Source: Bordetella parapertussis
GTDB lineage: Bacteria; Pseudomonadota; Gammaproteobacteria; Burkholderiales; Burkholderiaceae_C
DNA length: 21,577 bases
Direction of reading: 5' to 3'
Assembly: GCA_945900695.1 (NCBI GenBank)
Contig: CAMDJU010000012.1
Coordinates: forward strand, 1-21,577
A model generated the notes under the pieces. That model was not told the DNA's origin. It saw nothing but the letters and a program-made list of their open reading frames with translations, and ran no database searches. Below are positions 15,558 to 21,577 of the stretch, one piece after another; position 1 is the stretch's first letter; every line of letters starts with the position of its first letter. The translations under genes were made by a program, and so were the position numbers.

Positions 15558-16160
15558 TTAAAAGGATTTGAGCCACGCGGCCACCCTTTGGAGTCGCAGC
15601 ACCGGATCGGCCTCGAGCATGGCACTGTGTTTTTGCGCTGGGCTGAGCGGCAGTAACTCCAGCCAACGGTGCGCCACCCAAGCACTGTCGCCAAAGGCCG
15701 CTTCGCCGCGCCATGGCCACTGGTCTGGGTCCAGGCCGCGCGCCAGCCATTGATCCGACAACTCGCGCAATCGGTCAGCGGCAAACTGCAAGTGAATGGG
15801 TACTGCCATGGCCAAGTCATCTGGCAACACGCTCACGTTGGCGTGCCACAAACCATTGACGGCTTGCGCATGTTCGCCCAGGCGAAAACGTTGGCCGCCC
15901 ACACATTGCACGCGCAATAAGTTGGGTTGGATCACCTCAAGTTCAGACACGTGGGCCAAACAACCGTGGCTCATCAATCGCTCGGTGGCAGCGGCTTGCC
16001 GCACCTCTTGGCCTTGGGCCAGCATGACCACGCCAAAAGGCGTTCCCATTTTGTGGCTGTTGCGAATCATGGTCAGGTAGCGCACCTCAAAGATTTGCAG
16101 GTTCAACAAACCTTGGGGCAGCAAGCCTTGGCTGAGTGGAAACAAAGGCAGGTCAGTCAC
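15558..16160 (-). CDS. Stand-alone Lon substrate-binding (LON N-terminal) domain protein
   Basis: A 200-residue protein without the AAA or protease domains of Lon. The opening TDLPLFPLSQGLLPQGLLNLQIFEVRYLTMI is the LON-domain signature (LPLFPL--VLFPG--L-L-IFE-RY--M). FGVVMLAQGQEV and a later LLRVQCVGGQRFRLGE strand agree with the fold. Such small proteins are common in proteobacteria; their role is unclear, with substrate or peptide binding suggested by the Lon N-domain. The start is GTG at 16160, forced by the family N-terminus; an in-frame ATG would lose the LPLFPL core. Its ribosome-binding site would be a weak GGAAG inside the preceding gene, whose stop is only 3 bases away, so translation may be coupled. 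It is followed 21 bases later by the second Bug gene. Confidence 0.87.
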   Translation of the reverse strand: MTDLPLFPLSQGLLPQGLLNLQIFEVRYLTMIRNSHKMGTPFGVVMLAQGQEVRQAAATERLMSHGCLAHVSELEVIQPNLLRVQCVGGQRFRLGEHAQAVNGLWHANVSVLPDDLAMAVPIHLQFAADRLRELSDQWLARGLDPDQWPWRGEAAFGDSAWVAHRWLELLPLSPAQKHSAMLEADPVLRLQRVAAWLKSF

Positions 16161-16163
16161 CGC

Positions 16164-16688
16164 TCATGGCTTCCATTTGTATTTGACTTGCACGGTGAAG
16201 GCACCATGCAGTCGATTTTCATAGTCTGGCAGCAAGCTCATGCCCACGCCCCATTGGTCCCACTCGCGGGTGGCCACCGGGGTTAAGAAGGGGAAAACCC
16301 CGCCATCGAGCATTTGGGGGTATCCATTGATCAAGCCCACAAAAGCGCCCCAGCGCCAACCCGCCCACTGCAAGGGTGTCCAGTAAGCCCCGGCGTAATA
16401 ACTGCGCGCCCAATCGCTGTTGTGAAAAAACCCCCCAGACCACGACAAGTCGCTGGATTGCCGCCACTCAGCGCCCAGGCCAGGGTTGAAGTTATTGAAG
16501 CTCAAACCATGCTTGGGAAAGTGATAAGAAACAAAGCCTGGGTTGATCCAAACCTCTGGGGCTGCAGGTTTGTCTTGCGACCAGGCCAGGGATGCGGCCC
16601 CCAGGGCAGTGCTGAGCCACAAGCCCTTGGACAGGGTCAGCATCGTTTGGCGGAAAAAAGACGATCGGAAATGTGCGTTTGACTTCAT
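16164..16688 (-). CDS. Exported small protein, probable outer-membrane beta-barrel (PagP-like pattern, unproven)
   Basis: A 174-residue protein with a signal peptide (hydrophobic stretch LWLSTALGAASLAWSQ, cleavage near 38). The mature part is rich in Trp, Tyr, Phe and Gly in alternating strands: PGLGAEWRQSSDLSWSGGFFHN, YYAGAYWTPLQWAGWRWGAFVGLINGYP, FPFLTPVATREWDQWGVGMSLLPDY and, at the C-terminus, GAFTVQVKYKW. The strand pattern and the GxxGLINGYP-FPFLTPVA-LLP order recall the second half of PagP, the lipid A palmitoyltransferase, but I cannot confirm its catalytic residues. An uncharacterised 8-stranded barrel is equally possible. The start could be ATG 16688 or the internal ATG 16643, which gives a more standard signal peptide; neither has a clear ribosome-binding site. 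It heads the minus-strand unit with the LON-domain gene and is divergent from the old yellow enzyme. Confidence 0.72.
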   Translation of the reverse strand: MKSNAHFRSSFFRQTMLTLSKGLWLSTALGAASLAWSQDKPAAPEVWINPGFVSYHFPKHGLSFNNFNPGLGAEWRQSSDLSWSGGFFHNSDWARSYYAGAYWTPLQWAGWRWGAFVGLINGYPQMLDGGVFPFLTPVATREWDQWGVGMSLLPDYENRLHGAFTVQVKYKWKP

Positions 16689-16716
16689 GGGCGAATGCTA
16701 ACCGCATGCCATGTCA

Positions 16717-16738
16717 GGTCGCTGTCAAGACAGTGACC
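16717..16738. promoter_or_regulatory. 22-bp imperfect palindrome, candidate operator in divergent intergenic region
   Basis: Arms GGTCGCTGTC and GACAGTGACC are separated by AA, with one mismatch in ten positions. It lies in the 99-base gap between the exported barrel-protein gene (start 16688, minus) and the old yellow enzyme (start 16788, plus). It has no T-run and the position is wrong for a terminator of either gene, so a dimeric repressor or activator site, for example of a TetR- or MarR-type regulator, is the simplest reading. No cognate regulator is in the window. Confidence 0.45.
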
Positions 16739-16787
16739 CCGGTCAATTCAAGCTAGCATCGGACCAGCTAACCCTATGGAGAGATTT

Positions 16788-17909
16788 GTGAGCGCACTTT
16801 TCAGCGAATTCGAACTCGGCTCCGGCCGCGGGCCCCTCAAACTGGCCAACCGCATTGTGGTGGCCCCCATGTGCCAATATTCTTGCGTCGACGGGCTGGC
16901 CAGCGACTGGCACCTGATGCACTGGGGCAATTTGCTCAACAGCGGCGCCGGTTTGTTCACCATCGAGGCCACGGCCGTTTCTGAACGCGGTCGCATCACG
17001 CCTGGCTGCTTGGGTCTGTACAACGACGCCACAGCCCAGGCCTTGGCCGATGTGCTGGGCCGGGCACGCCGCCTGGCCCCGCCAGTGCCGGTGTCGATCC
17101 AAATCGGTCACGCGGGTCGCAAGGGCTCGAGCCATGTGCCCTGGAACAGTGGCAAGCTGATCCCCCAAAGCGAAGGCGGTTGGTGGCCCGAGGCCCCGTC
17201 TGCGGTGCCCATCACCGCGAGCGAACCCGCCCCAGAGGCCATCAGCCCAGCGGCCTTGGACGGCATCTTGAAAGACTTTGTCCGCGCTGCCCAATGGGCG
17301 CAGGAGATCGGCATCGAAGCCGTTGAGTTGCACGGCGCCCATGGCTACTTGCTGCACGAATTTTTATCCCCCATTTCTAACCAACGCAGCGATACCTACG
17401 GCGGCAGCTTTGAGAACCGCATTCGTTTTCCCTTGCAGGTGTTTGAAGCCGTGCGCCAGGTTTACAGCGGCAGCTTGGGCATGCGGCTGTCTGCCACCGA
17501 CTGGATCGAAGGCGGTTGGACGGCCGAAGAAACGGCTGACTTTTCCTTGCGCCTCAAACAAGCGGGGGCCAACTTCATGCACATCTCGTCAGGGGGTGTT
17601 TCGCCGCAGCAAAAAATCAACCTGGTGCCGGGCTACCAGGTGCCCTTTGCCAAAATGGTGAAAGACAAATCAGGTCTGCCCACGATGGCCGTGGGCTTGA
17701 TCACCGAGCCCACACATGCCGAATCCATCTTGGTCAACCAAGAGGCCGATTTGGTCGCTTTGGCGCGCAGCTTTTTGTACAACCCGCGCTGGGCTTGGGC
17801 CGCAGCCGCCGAACTCCAAGGTTCGGTGCAAGCCACGCCAGCCTATTGGCGCTGCATGCCGCGCGAGGCGCAGCACATCTTCAACACCGCCAAAGTAGGC
17901 ATGCGCTGA
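16788..17909 (+). CDS. NADH:flavin oxidoreductase, old yellow enzyme of the YqjM/XenA class
   Basis: A 373-residue FMN TIM-barrel ene-reductase. With the GTG start the protein opens MSALFSEFELGSGRGPLKLA and continues NRIVVAPMCQYS. Cys29 and Tyr31 match the redox-tuning cysteine and tyrosine of YqjM/XenA. The substrate-binding pair His182/His185 and Tyr187 lie in ELHGAHGYLLHEFLSPISNQRSDTYGGSFENR. SIQIGHAGRKGS, SSGGVSPQQKI and the phosphate-binding ALARSFLYNPRWAW complete the class. These enzymes reduce activated C=C bonds and nitro compounds with NAD(P)H in the cytoplasm. I prefer GTG 16788 because GGAGAG (16778-16783) is a good ribosome-binding site for it; an in-frame ATG at 16776 would add MERF and has no such site. 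It is transcribed alone, divergent from the barrel gene across a palindrome, and converges on the YeeZ-like gene 17 bases away. Confidence 0.93.
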   Translation: MSALFSEFELGSGRGPLKLANRIVVAPMCQYSCVDGLASDWHLMHWGNLLNSGAGLFTIEATAVSERGRITPGCLGLYNDATAQALADVLGRARRLAPPVPVSIQIGHAGRKGSSHVPWNSGKLIPQSEGGWWPEAPSAVPITASEPAPEAISPAALDGILKDFVRAAQWAQEIGIEAVELHGAHGYLLHEFLSPISNQRSDTYGGSFENRIRFPLQVFEAVRQVYSGSLGMRLSATDWIEGGWTAEETADFSLRLKQAGANFMHISSGGVSPQQKINLVPGYQVPFAKMVKDKSGLPTMAVGLITEPTHAESILVNQEADLVALARSFLYNPRWAWAAAAELQGSVQATPAYWRCMPREAQHIFNTAKVGMR

Positions 17910-17926
17910 TAAACCCGCGCCATCGA

Positions 17927-18856
17927 TTAGCCCGTCTTCAACCCGTTGTGCACCGTGGGGTAGCGCAGGCGCAAACCCAGCTCTTGTTTCATGCGGGTGT
18001 TGTCCAAGCGCCGAGACTCGCTCATGAAACTCAGCAACATCAGCGGCAATTGGTTGTCGGCGTTGTCGCGCGGCACCCGCGGCGGCCGGGGCAGGCCAAA
18101 CAAGTCGGCGGCCAGGTCAAAGTAGTCGCCCATTTTGAGTTGGCTGTCGTCGCTGACGTGATAGACCCGCTGTGCCTGTCCACGCCACAAGGCCAACCAG
18201 CAGGCGCGGGCCAAGTCATCGGCATGGATGTGGTTGGTATAAACATCTTCTGAGGCTTGCAACACGGGTGTGCCTTTGCGCAAGCGACCCTCTGGGGTGC
18301 CGCCTTCGCGGTCCAAGGCATAAATGCCGGGGATGCGCAAAATGCTGGCCCGCACCCCTTGGCGCAGACCCGTGCCTTTGCCGTGCCAGCGCAAGCGCTT
18401 TTCGGCATCCACCCGGCGGTAAGCCCGGGGCGTGAAGGGCGTGACCGGCTGGGACTCTTGCACCCAAGCGCCATGGCAATCGCCGTACACACCGCTGGTG
18501 GACCCATACACCCAACTGCGCGGCCATGAACGCCGATCCAAGCTGCGCAACAAGGCCAGGGTGCGCGGGTCCGACCAACCCTCGGTGGGTGGCGGCGCCA
18601 AATGCACCATCCGCGTGGCCAAACCAGCCAAGCGGCGCAGGCTTTGCGCGTTGTCGAGGTTGCCTTGCAATGGCAGGATGCCTTGCCCCCTGAGCACGGC
18701 ACAATTTTCGGGCGTCGAGGTCAAGGCCATGACCCGCAGCGGCGCCGGTGCCAACCGGGCCACGCGCTGGCCCACGTCGCCACATCCGACGATCAGCAGG
18801 CGTTGGCGGCGAAAGCGGGCAGGCAAGGCACCCAATGGGGTTTGGTTTGAAGGCAA
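17927..18856 (-). CDS. YeeZ-like NAD(P)-binding protein (atypical extended SDR / epimerase fold)
   Basis: A 309-residue Rossmann protein. The nucleotide motif RQRLLIVGCGDVGQRVARLA (glycines at 24, 26, 29) is of GxGxxG type. SWVYGSTSGVYGDCHGAWVQESQPVTPFTPRAYRRVDAEKRL is the conserved centre of the YeeZ family, and DVYTNHIHADDLARACWLAL the family's later motif. The classical SDR YxxxK dyad is not found at its usual place (the stretch reads AYRRVDAEK), so catalysis by the normal SDR mechanism is doubtful. The start is uncertain: the frame begins at TTG 18856 with no ribosome-binding site, and no ATG precedes the Rossmann motif. Function is unknown. It is divergent from the ferredoxin-reductase gene over only 43 bases and converges on the old yellow enzyme gene. 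Confidence 0.82.
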   Translation of the reverse strand: MPSNQTPLGALPARFRRQRLLIVGCGDVGQRVARLAPAPLRVMALTSTPENCAVLRGQGILPLQGNLDNAQSLRRLAGLATRMVHLAPPPTEGWSDPRTLALLRSLDRRSWPRSWVYGSTSGVYGDCHGAWVQESQPVTPFTPRAYRRVDAEKRLRWHGKGTGLRQGVRASILRIPGIYALDREGGTPEGRLRKGTPVLQASEDVYTNHIHADDLARACWLALWRGQAQRVYHVSDDSQLKMGDYFDLAADLFGLPRPPRVPRDNADNQLPLMLLSFMSESRRLDNTRMKQELGLRLRYPTVHNGLKTG

Positions 18857-18899
18857 AATCGCAGTCTTTGCAAAAAATCAATCCCAAGGATAACCAAAC

Positions 18900-19940
18900 A
18901 TGAGTTTCAGCGTCACGGTCCAACCCAGCGGCCGCCATTTCACGGCCGAAGCCGACGAGACCTTGCTCAGTGCCGGTTTGCGCCAAGGCATAGGCATGCC
19001 CTATGGCTGCAAAGACGGCGCCTGCGGATCGTGCAAAAGCAAAAAAATCAGCGGCGAGTTGGTCATGAGCGAGTACCAAAGCAAGGCCTTGAGTGATGCC
19101 GAAAAAGAACAAGGCTATGTGCTCACCTGCCGCGCCACAGCCACTTCGGACCTGGTGCTGGAGTCGCGCCAAGTGGTGGAAGAAGGGGCGTTTCCCATCC
19201 GTAAAATGCCAGTGCGCGTGATGAGCTTGGCCCAGGCTTCGCACGATGTGATGGTGATCCAATTGCAATTGCCCACCAATGACAGCTTCCAATTCAGGGC
19301 CGGTCAGTACATTGACTTTTTATTGCGCGATGGTTCGCGCCGGAGTTACTCCATGGCCAATGCACCACACACCTTGGTGGCAGGCAGCCCCAGCGTTGAA
19401 CTGCACATCCGGCACATGCCTGGCGGAAAATTCACCGACCATGTGTTTGCCGCGATGAAAGAAAAAGAAATCCAACGCATCGAAGGCCCACAGGGAAGCT
19501 TTTTCTTGCGCGAAGACAACCCTGAGCCCTTGGTGTTTTTGGCCTCCGGCACTGGCTTTGCGCCGATCAAGGCCATCCTGGAGCACATGCGCCATGCGGG
19601 CATTGAACGCCCCACCACCTTGTACTGGGGCGGGCGCCGTCCAGCCGATTTGTACATGGACGCCTGGGTAAATGAACAAACCGCTGCCCTGCCCTGGTTG
19701 ACCTATGTGCCTGTGGTTTCCGACGCCTTGCCCGAAGATGCCTGGAGCGGCCGCACGGGCTTTGTGCACCGCGCTGTGCTGGAAGACTTTGCGGACTTGA
19801 GCGGCCACCAGGTCTATGCCTGCGGCGCACCCATCGTGGTGGACTCGGCGCGGCACGACTTTTGCACCTTGGCCGGTCTGCCCAGCGATTCGTTTTTTGC
19901 CGACTCCTTCATCACCGAAGCCGACAAGGCAAAAAGCTGA
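18900..19940 (+). CDS. [2Fe-2S] ferredoxin-NAD(P)H reductase (CDP-6-deoxy-delta-3,4-glucoseen reductase-like)
   Basis: A 346-residue electron-transfer protein. The N-terminal plant-type ferredoxin domain has cluster cysteines Cys37, Cys42, Cys45 and Cys77 (YGCKDGACGSCKSKK and LTCRA). A ferredoxin-NADP-reductase module follows, with the FAD motif RRSYSMANAP (Arg148 to Asn154) and the pyridine-nucleotide loop LASGTGFAPIKAILEHM (217-224). This ferredoxin-first order is shared by AscD/E3-type reductases and the reductase components of aromatic-ring oxygenases. The AscD-like label is a common annotation and does not imply deoxysugar synthesis; no other sugar gene is here. It could supply electrons to an oxygenase elsewhere. 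An AAGGA ribosome-binding site (18886-18890) supports the ATG at 18900. A Bug receptor follows 23 bases later, probably in the same transcript. Confidence 0.9.
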   Translation: MSFSVTVQPSGRHFTAEADETLLSAGLRQGIGMPYGCKDGACGSCKSKKISGELVMSEYQSKALSDAEKEQGYVLTCRATATSDLVLESRQVVEEGAFPIRKMPVRVMSLAQASHDVMVIQLQLPTNDSFQFRAGQYIDFLLRDGSRRSYSMANAPHTLVAGSPSVELHIRHMPGGKFTDHVFAAMKEKEIQRIEGPQGSFFLREDNPEPLVFLASGTGFAPIKAILEHMRHAGIERPTTLYWGGRRPADLYMDAWVNEQTAALPWLTYVPVVSDALPEDAWSGRTGFVHRAVLEDFADLSGHQVYACGAPIVVDSARHDFCTLAGLPSDSFFADSFITEADKAKS

Positions 19941-19963
19941 CAACACACAACAGGAGCCCCACC

Positions 19964-20965
19964 ATGCCCATCACAAATCATGCGCGCCTCGTTCGACTGG
20001 CTCGGGCCTTGCTGATGGCCCACTTATTGGGTGGCTTGGGTTGGGCAACGGCACAAATCACACCAAGTGGCAAACCAATCCGGCTGATCGTGCCCTATGC
20101 CGCTGGTGGCCCGATCGATGTGACCGCGCGGTTTTTGGCCGAGCGGGTCAAGGACAGCCTGGGCACGGTGATTGTGGAAAACCGCCCCGGTGCGGGTGGC
20201 AATATTGGCGCCGATGCGGTGGCCAAAGCCGCGCCCGATGGGCTCACGATCGGCATTGCCGCCACCGCCACCCATGCCGTCAACCCTTGGTTGTATGCGC
20301 GCATGCCTTACAACGCCAGCACCGACTTTGCACCCATCACCCAAATGGTTCGGGTGCCCAATGTGCTGGTGGTCAATGCCGACACCGCCAAACGGCTCCA
20401 AATCGATTCGCTCAAAAGCTTTTTGGCATACGCCCGCGCCCACCCGGGAAAACTCAATGTCGGCTCAGGGGGCAATGGCAGCGCCGGGCATTTGGCCGCC
20501 GAGTTGTTCAAAGCCCGGGCTGGCATTTTTGCGGTCCACATCCCCTACAACGGCGGCAACCCCGCCCAATTGGCGCTCCTCAGCGGGCAAGTGGACTTTA
20601 ACTTTGACAACCTGGCCACCGCTGCGGCCAACATCAAAGCGGGTAAATTGCTGGCCTTGGCCGTGACCACTGCGCAGCGCAGCCCCATGCTGCCAGATGT
20701 GATGGCCTTGGCCGAGGTGTTGCCAGGGTTTTCGGTCGATACCTGGTGGGGCCTGGTGGCCCCCGCGGCCACCCCCAAAGACACCCTGGCCAAACTCAAC
20801 CAAGCGTTTGTGGGCGCCTTGCGCTCCAACGAGGTGCGCGAGCGCTGGGCCGGGATGATGGCCGAGGCCGTGCCCACCGACAGCGAGGCCTTTGGCCGCT
20901 TCATGGCCAGTGAGTTGGCCAAATACGAGCCTGTGGTCAAGGCCAGTGGGGCCAAGGTCGACTGA
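19964..20965 (+). CDS. Bug/TTT-family periplasmic solute-binding protein (third copy)
   Basis: A 333-residue receptor with a Sec signal peptide (about 1-30, core ALLMAHLLGGLGWATA, cleavage near ATA-Q). The mature part opens KPIRLIVPYAAGGPIDVTARFLAERV, the canonical Bug loop with GGxxD. VIVENRPGAGGNIGADAVAKAAPDGLTIGIAATATHAVNPWLY and HIPYNGGNPAQLALLSGQVDFNFDN are typical. ATG 19964 has an AGGAG ribosome-binding site; a longer open frame from 19862 lies inside the reductase gene and is not used. It is more canonical than the other two Bug proteins in the window. No TctA/TctB genes are close. It is followed by a candidate terminator and then the convergent dioxygenase gene. Confidence 0.94.
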   Translation: MPITNHARLVRLARALLMAHLLGGLGWATAQITPSGKPIRLIVPYAAGGPIDVTARFLAERVKDSLGTVIVENRPGAGGNIGADAVAKAAPDGLTIGIAATATHAVNPWLYARMPYNASTDFAPITQMVRVPNVLVVNADTAKRLQIDSLKSFLAYARAHPGKLNVGSGGNGSAGHLAAELFKARAGIFAVHIPYNGGNPAQLALLSGQVDFNFDNLATAAANIKAGKLLALAVTTAQRSPMLPDVMALAEVLPGFSVDTWWGLVAPAATPKDTLAKLNQAFVGALRSNEVRERWAGMMAEAVPTDSEAFGRFMASELAKYEPVVKASGAKVD

Positions 20966-20987
20966 ACCCATCAGCCACCGGTGCGCT

Positions 20988-21017
20988 GCGCAGCCGTTGA
21001 AGCGCTGCGCGCGTTTT
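20988..21017 (+). terminator. Candidate terminator after the third Bug gene
   Basis: GCGCAGC (20988-20994) pairs with GCTGCGC (21004-21010) around a 9-base loop, followed by GCG and four T residues (21014-21017). It begins 22 bases after the Bug stop in the gap between convergent genes. The T-run is short, so efficiency is uncertain. The hairpin arises from two direct copies of GCGCTGCGC (20983-20991 and 21002-21010). Confidence 0.45.
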
Positions 21018-21050
21018 GACTGAAAAGAATAACGCCTGCGGCAGTCCCCT

Positions 21051-21577
21051 TCAGCGGCGGTGCCCCACAGTGAAGTCGTTGCGGCCAGACACATCTTGCC
21101 CCCTGAGCAACCACAGCGGGCGTGTGGCAAAACTCACTGGCACACCCGACTGCCCGTCCACGGGTTTGAGGCTGCGGTCAAAGTGGGAGCTCGCGGGCAT
21201 GTAGCGCAAAGCCACGCCGGTGCGGCGTTGTCCCGATGAATTGGCCTTGGCGCCATGGATCATGTAGACATCGTGCATCGACATTTGCCCGGGCTCGAGC
21301 TCCAAATCCAGCGCATTCGCCTCATCGAAAGCCCCATCAGCCATGCGTTGGTTCAAGGTCAAATCGGTCCGGTCTTCGTGCAAATGGGGGTGCAAATGCT
21401 TGCCCTGGTGCGAGCCGGGGATGACCCGCAAACAACCATTGGCCCGGGTGCTGGGGTCCAGGGCCACCCACACGGTACAAGTGGCCAAGGGGCGGATGGG
21501 CCAGTAGTGGCCGTCTTGGTGCCACGGGGTTTCATAACCTTCGCTGGCCGGTTTGCAAAACACATGACACCCCCACA
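21051..21577 (-). CDS. Phytanoyl-CoA-dioxygenase-family Fe(II)/2-oxoglutarate oxygenase, C-terminal part
   Basis: The C-terminal ~175 residues are present; the gene runs off the right edge, so the N-terminus is missing. The iron-binding HxD pair is in ETPWHQDGHYWPIRP. The distal histidine and 2-oxoglutarate-binding arginine fit MHDVYMIHGAKANSSGQRRTGVALRYMP. CTVWVALDPSTRANGCLRVIPGSHQGKHLHPH is the family's central strand with the typical GCLRVIPGSH wording. PhyH-family enzymes hydroxylate small organic molecules or lipids using Fe(II), O2 and 2-oxoglutarate; the substrate is unknown. The GTG at 21563 is almost certainly internal, since coding resemblance continues to the window end. It converges on the third Bug gene with 85 bases between the stops. 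Confidence 0.88.
   Translation of the reverse strand, partial: WGCHVFCKPASEGYETPWHQDGHYWPIRPLATCTVWVALDPSTRANGCLRVIPGSHQGKHLHPHLHEDRTDLTLNQRMADGAFDEANALDLELEPGQMSMHDVYMIHGAKANSSGQRRTGVALRYMPASSHFDRSLKPVDGQSGVPVSFATRPLWLLRGQDVSGRNDFTVGHRR

Noticed and set aside
14487..15656. 389-codon plus-strand open frame opposite the second Bug gene
   Set aside because: It is a shadow of the Bug reading frame; the minus-strand protein has a signal peptide and clear Bug motifs.
18900..19940. Deoxysugar biosynthesis (AscD) assignment
   Set aside because: The domain order fits, but there are no other CDP-sugar genes nearby and the same architecture serves oxygenase reductases.
1..21577. CRISPR arrays, insertion sequences, toxin-antitoxin pairs or known defence genes
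   Set aside because: No regularly spaced repeats, transposase motifs, terminal inverted repeats or defence domains were seen on either strand.

Overview
The window looks like a chromosome segment of a GC-rich betaproteobacterium, most likely Burkholderiales/Comamonadaceae (Limnohabitans-, Rhodoferax- or Polaromonas-like). This rests on the type of the housekeeping genes (valS, galU, cysM), three Bug/TTT-family periplasmic receptors, the catabolic flavoenzymes and very tight gene packing. Genus is inferred from recalled protein similarity, not from a search. I see no insertion sequence, integrase, phage gene, CRISPR array or rRNA.

Layout, left to right. (1) 1-115: start of a rubrerythrin gene on the minus strand, then a 324-base divergent intergenic region. 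(2) 440-3527, plus strand: a VOC metalloenzyme and a PheA/TfdB-type FAD monooxygenase whose stop and start codons overlap, followed by a DsbA-family (FrnE-like) oxidoreductase. (3) 3643-7515, plus strand: valS and galU. (4) 7559-9232, minus strand: cysM, a zinc-ribbon Nudix hydrolase and a TusA-like sulfur carrier in one compact unit. (5) 9268-9391: tRNA-Leu(CAA) with a rho-independent terminator. (6) 9470-13110, plus strand: a TMADH/FadH-like iron-sulfur flavoprotein, a YecD-like isochorismatase-fold protein that lacks the catalytic cysteine, and a Bug receptor. (7) 13112-16688, minus strand: a small exported probable outer-membrane barrel protein, a stand-alone Lon substrate-binding-domain protein, a second Bug receptor and a fumarate-reductase-like FAD dehydrogenase. 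(8) 16788-17909, plus strand: a YqjM/XenA-class old yellow enzyme, with a 22-bp palindrome in the divergent region before it. (9) 17927-18856, minus strand: a YeeZ-like NAD(P)-binding protein. (10) 18900-20965, plus strand: a [2Fe-2S] ferredoxin/NAD(P)H reductase fusion and a third Bug receptor. (11) 21051-21577, minus strand: a phytanoyl-CoA-dioxygenase-like protein cut by the window end.

The left 9.4 kb mixes core translation, cell-envelope-precursor and sulfur genes with one catabolic pair. The right 12 kb is an accessory-looking catabolic and redox region. Small-molecule capture proteins (Bug) sit beside flavin enzymes and a non-haem iron oxygenase-type enzyme, with no TctA/TctB membrane partners and no transcription regulator in the window. 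I see no unmistakably new defence or mobile system. The most testable novelties are the cysM-Nudix-TusA cassette, the TMADH-like enzyme with an altered active site next to a cysteine-less isochorismatase homologue, and the recurring Bug-plus-flavoenzyme pairs.
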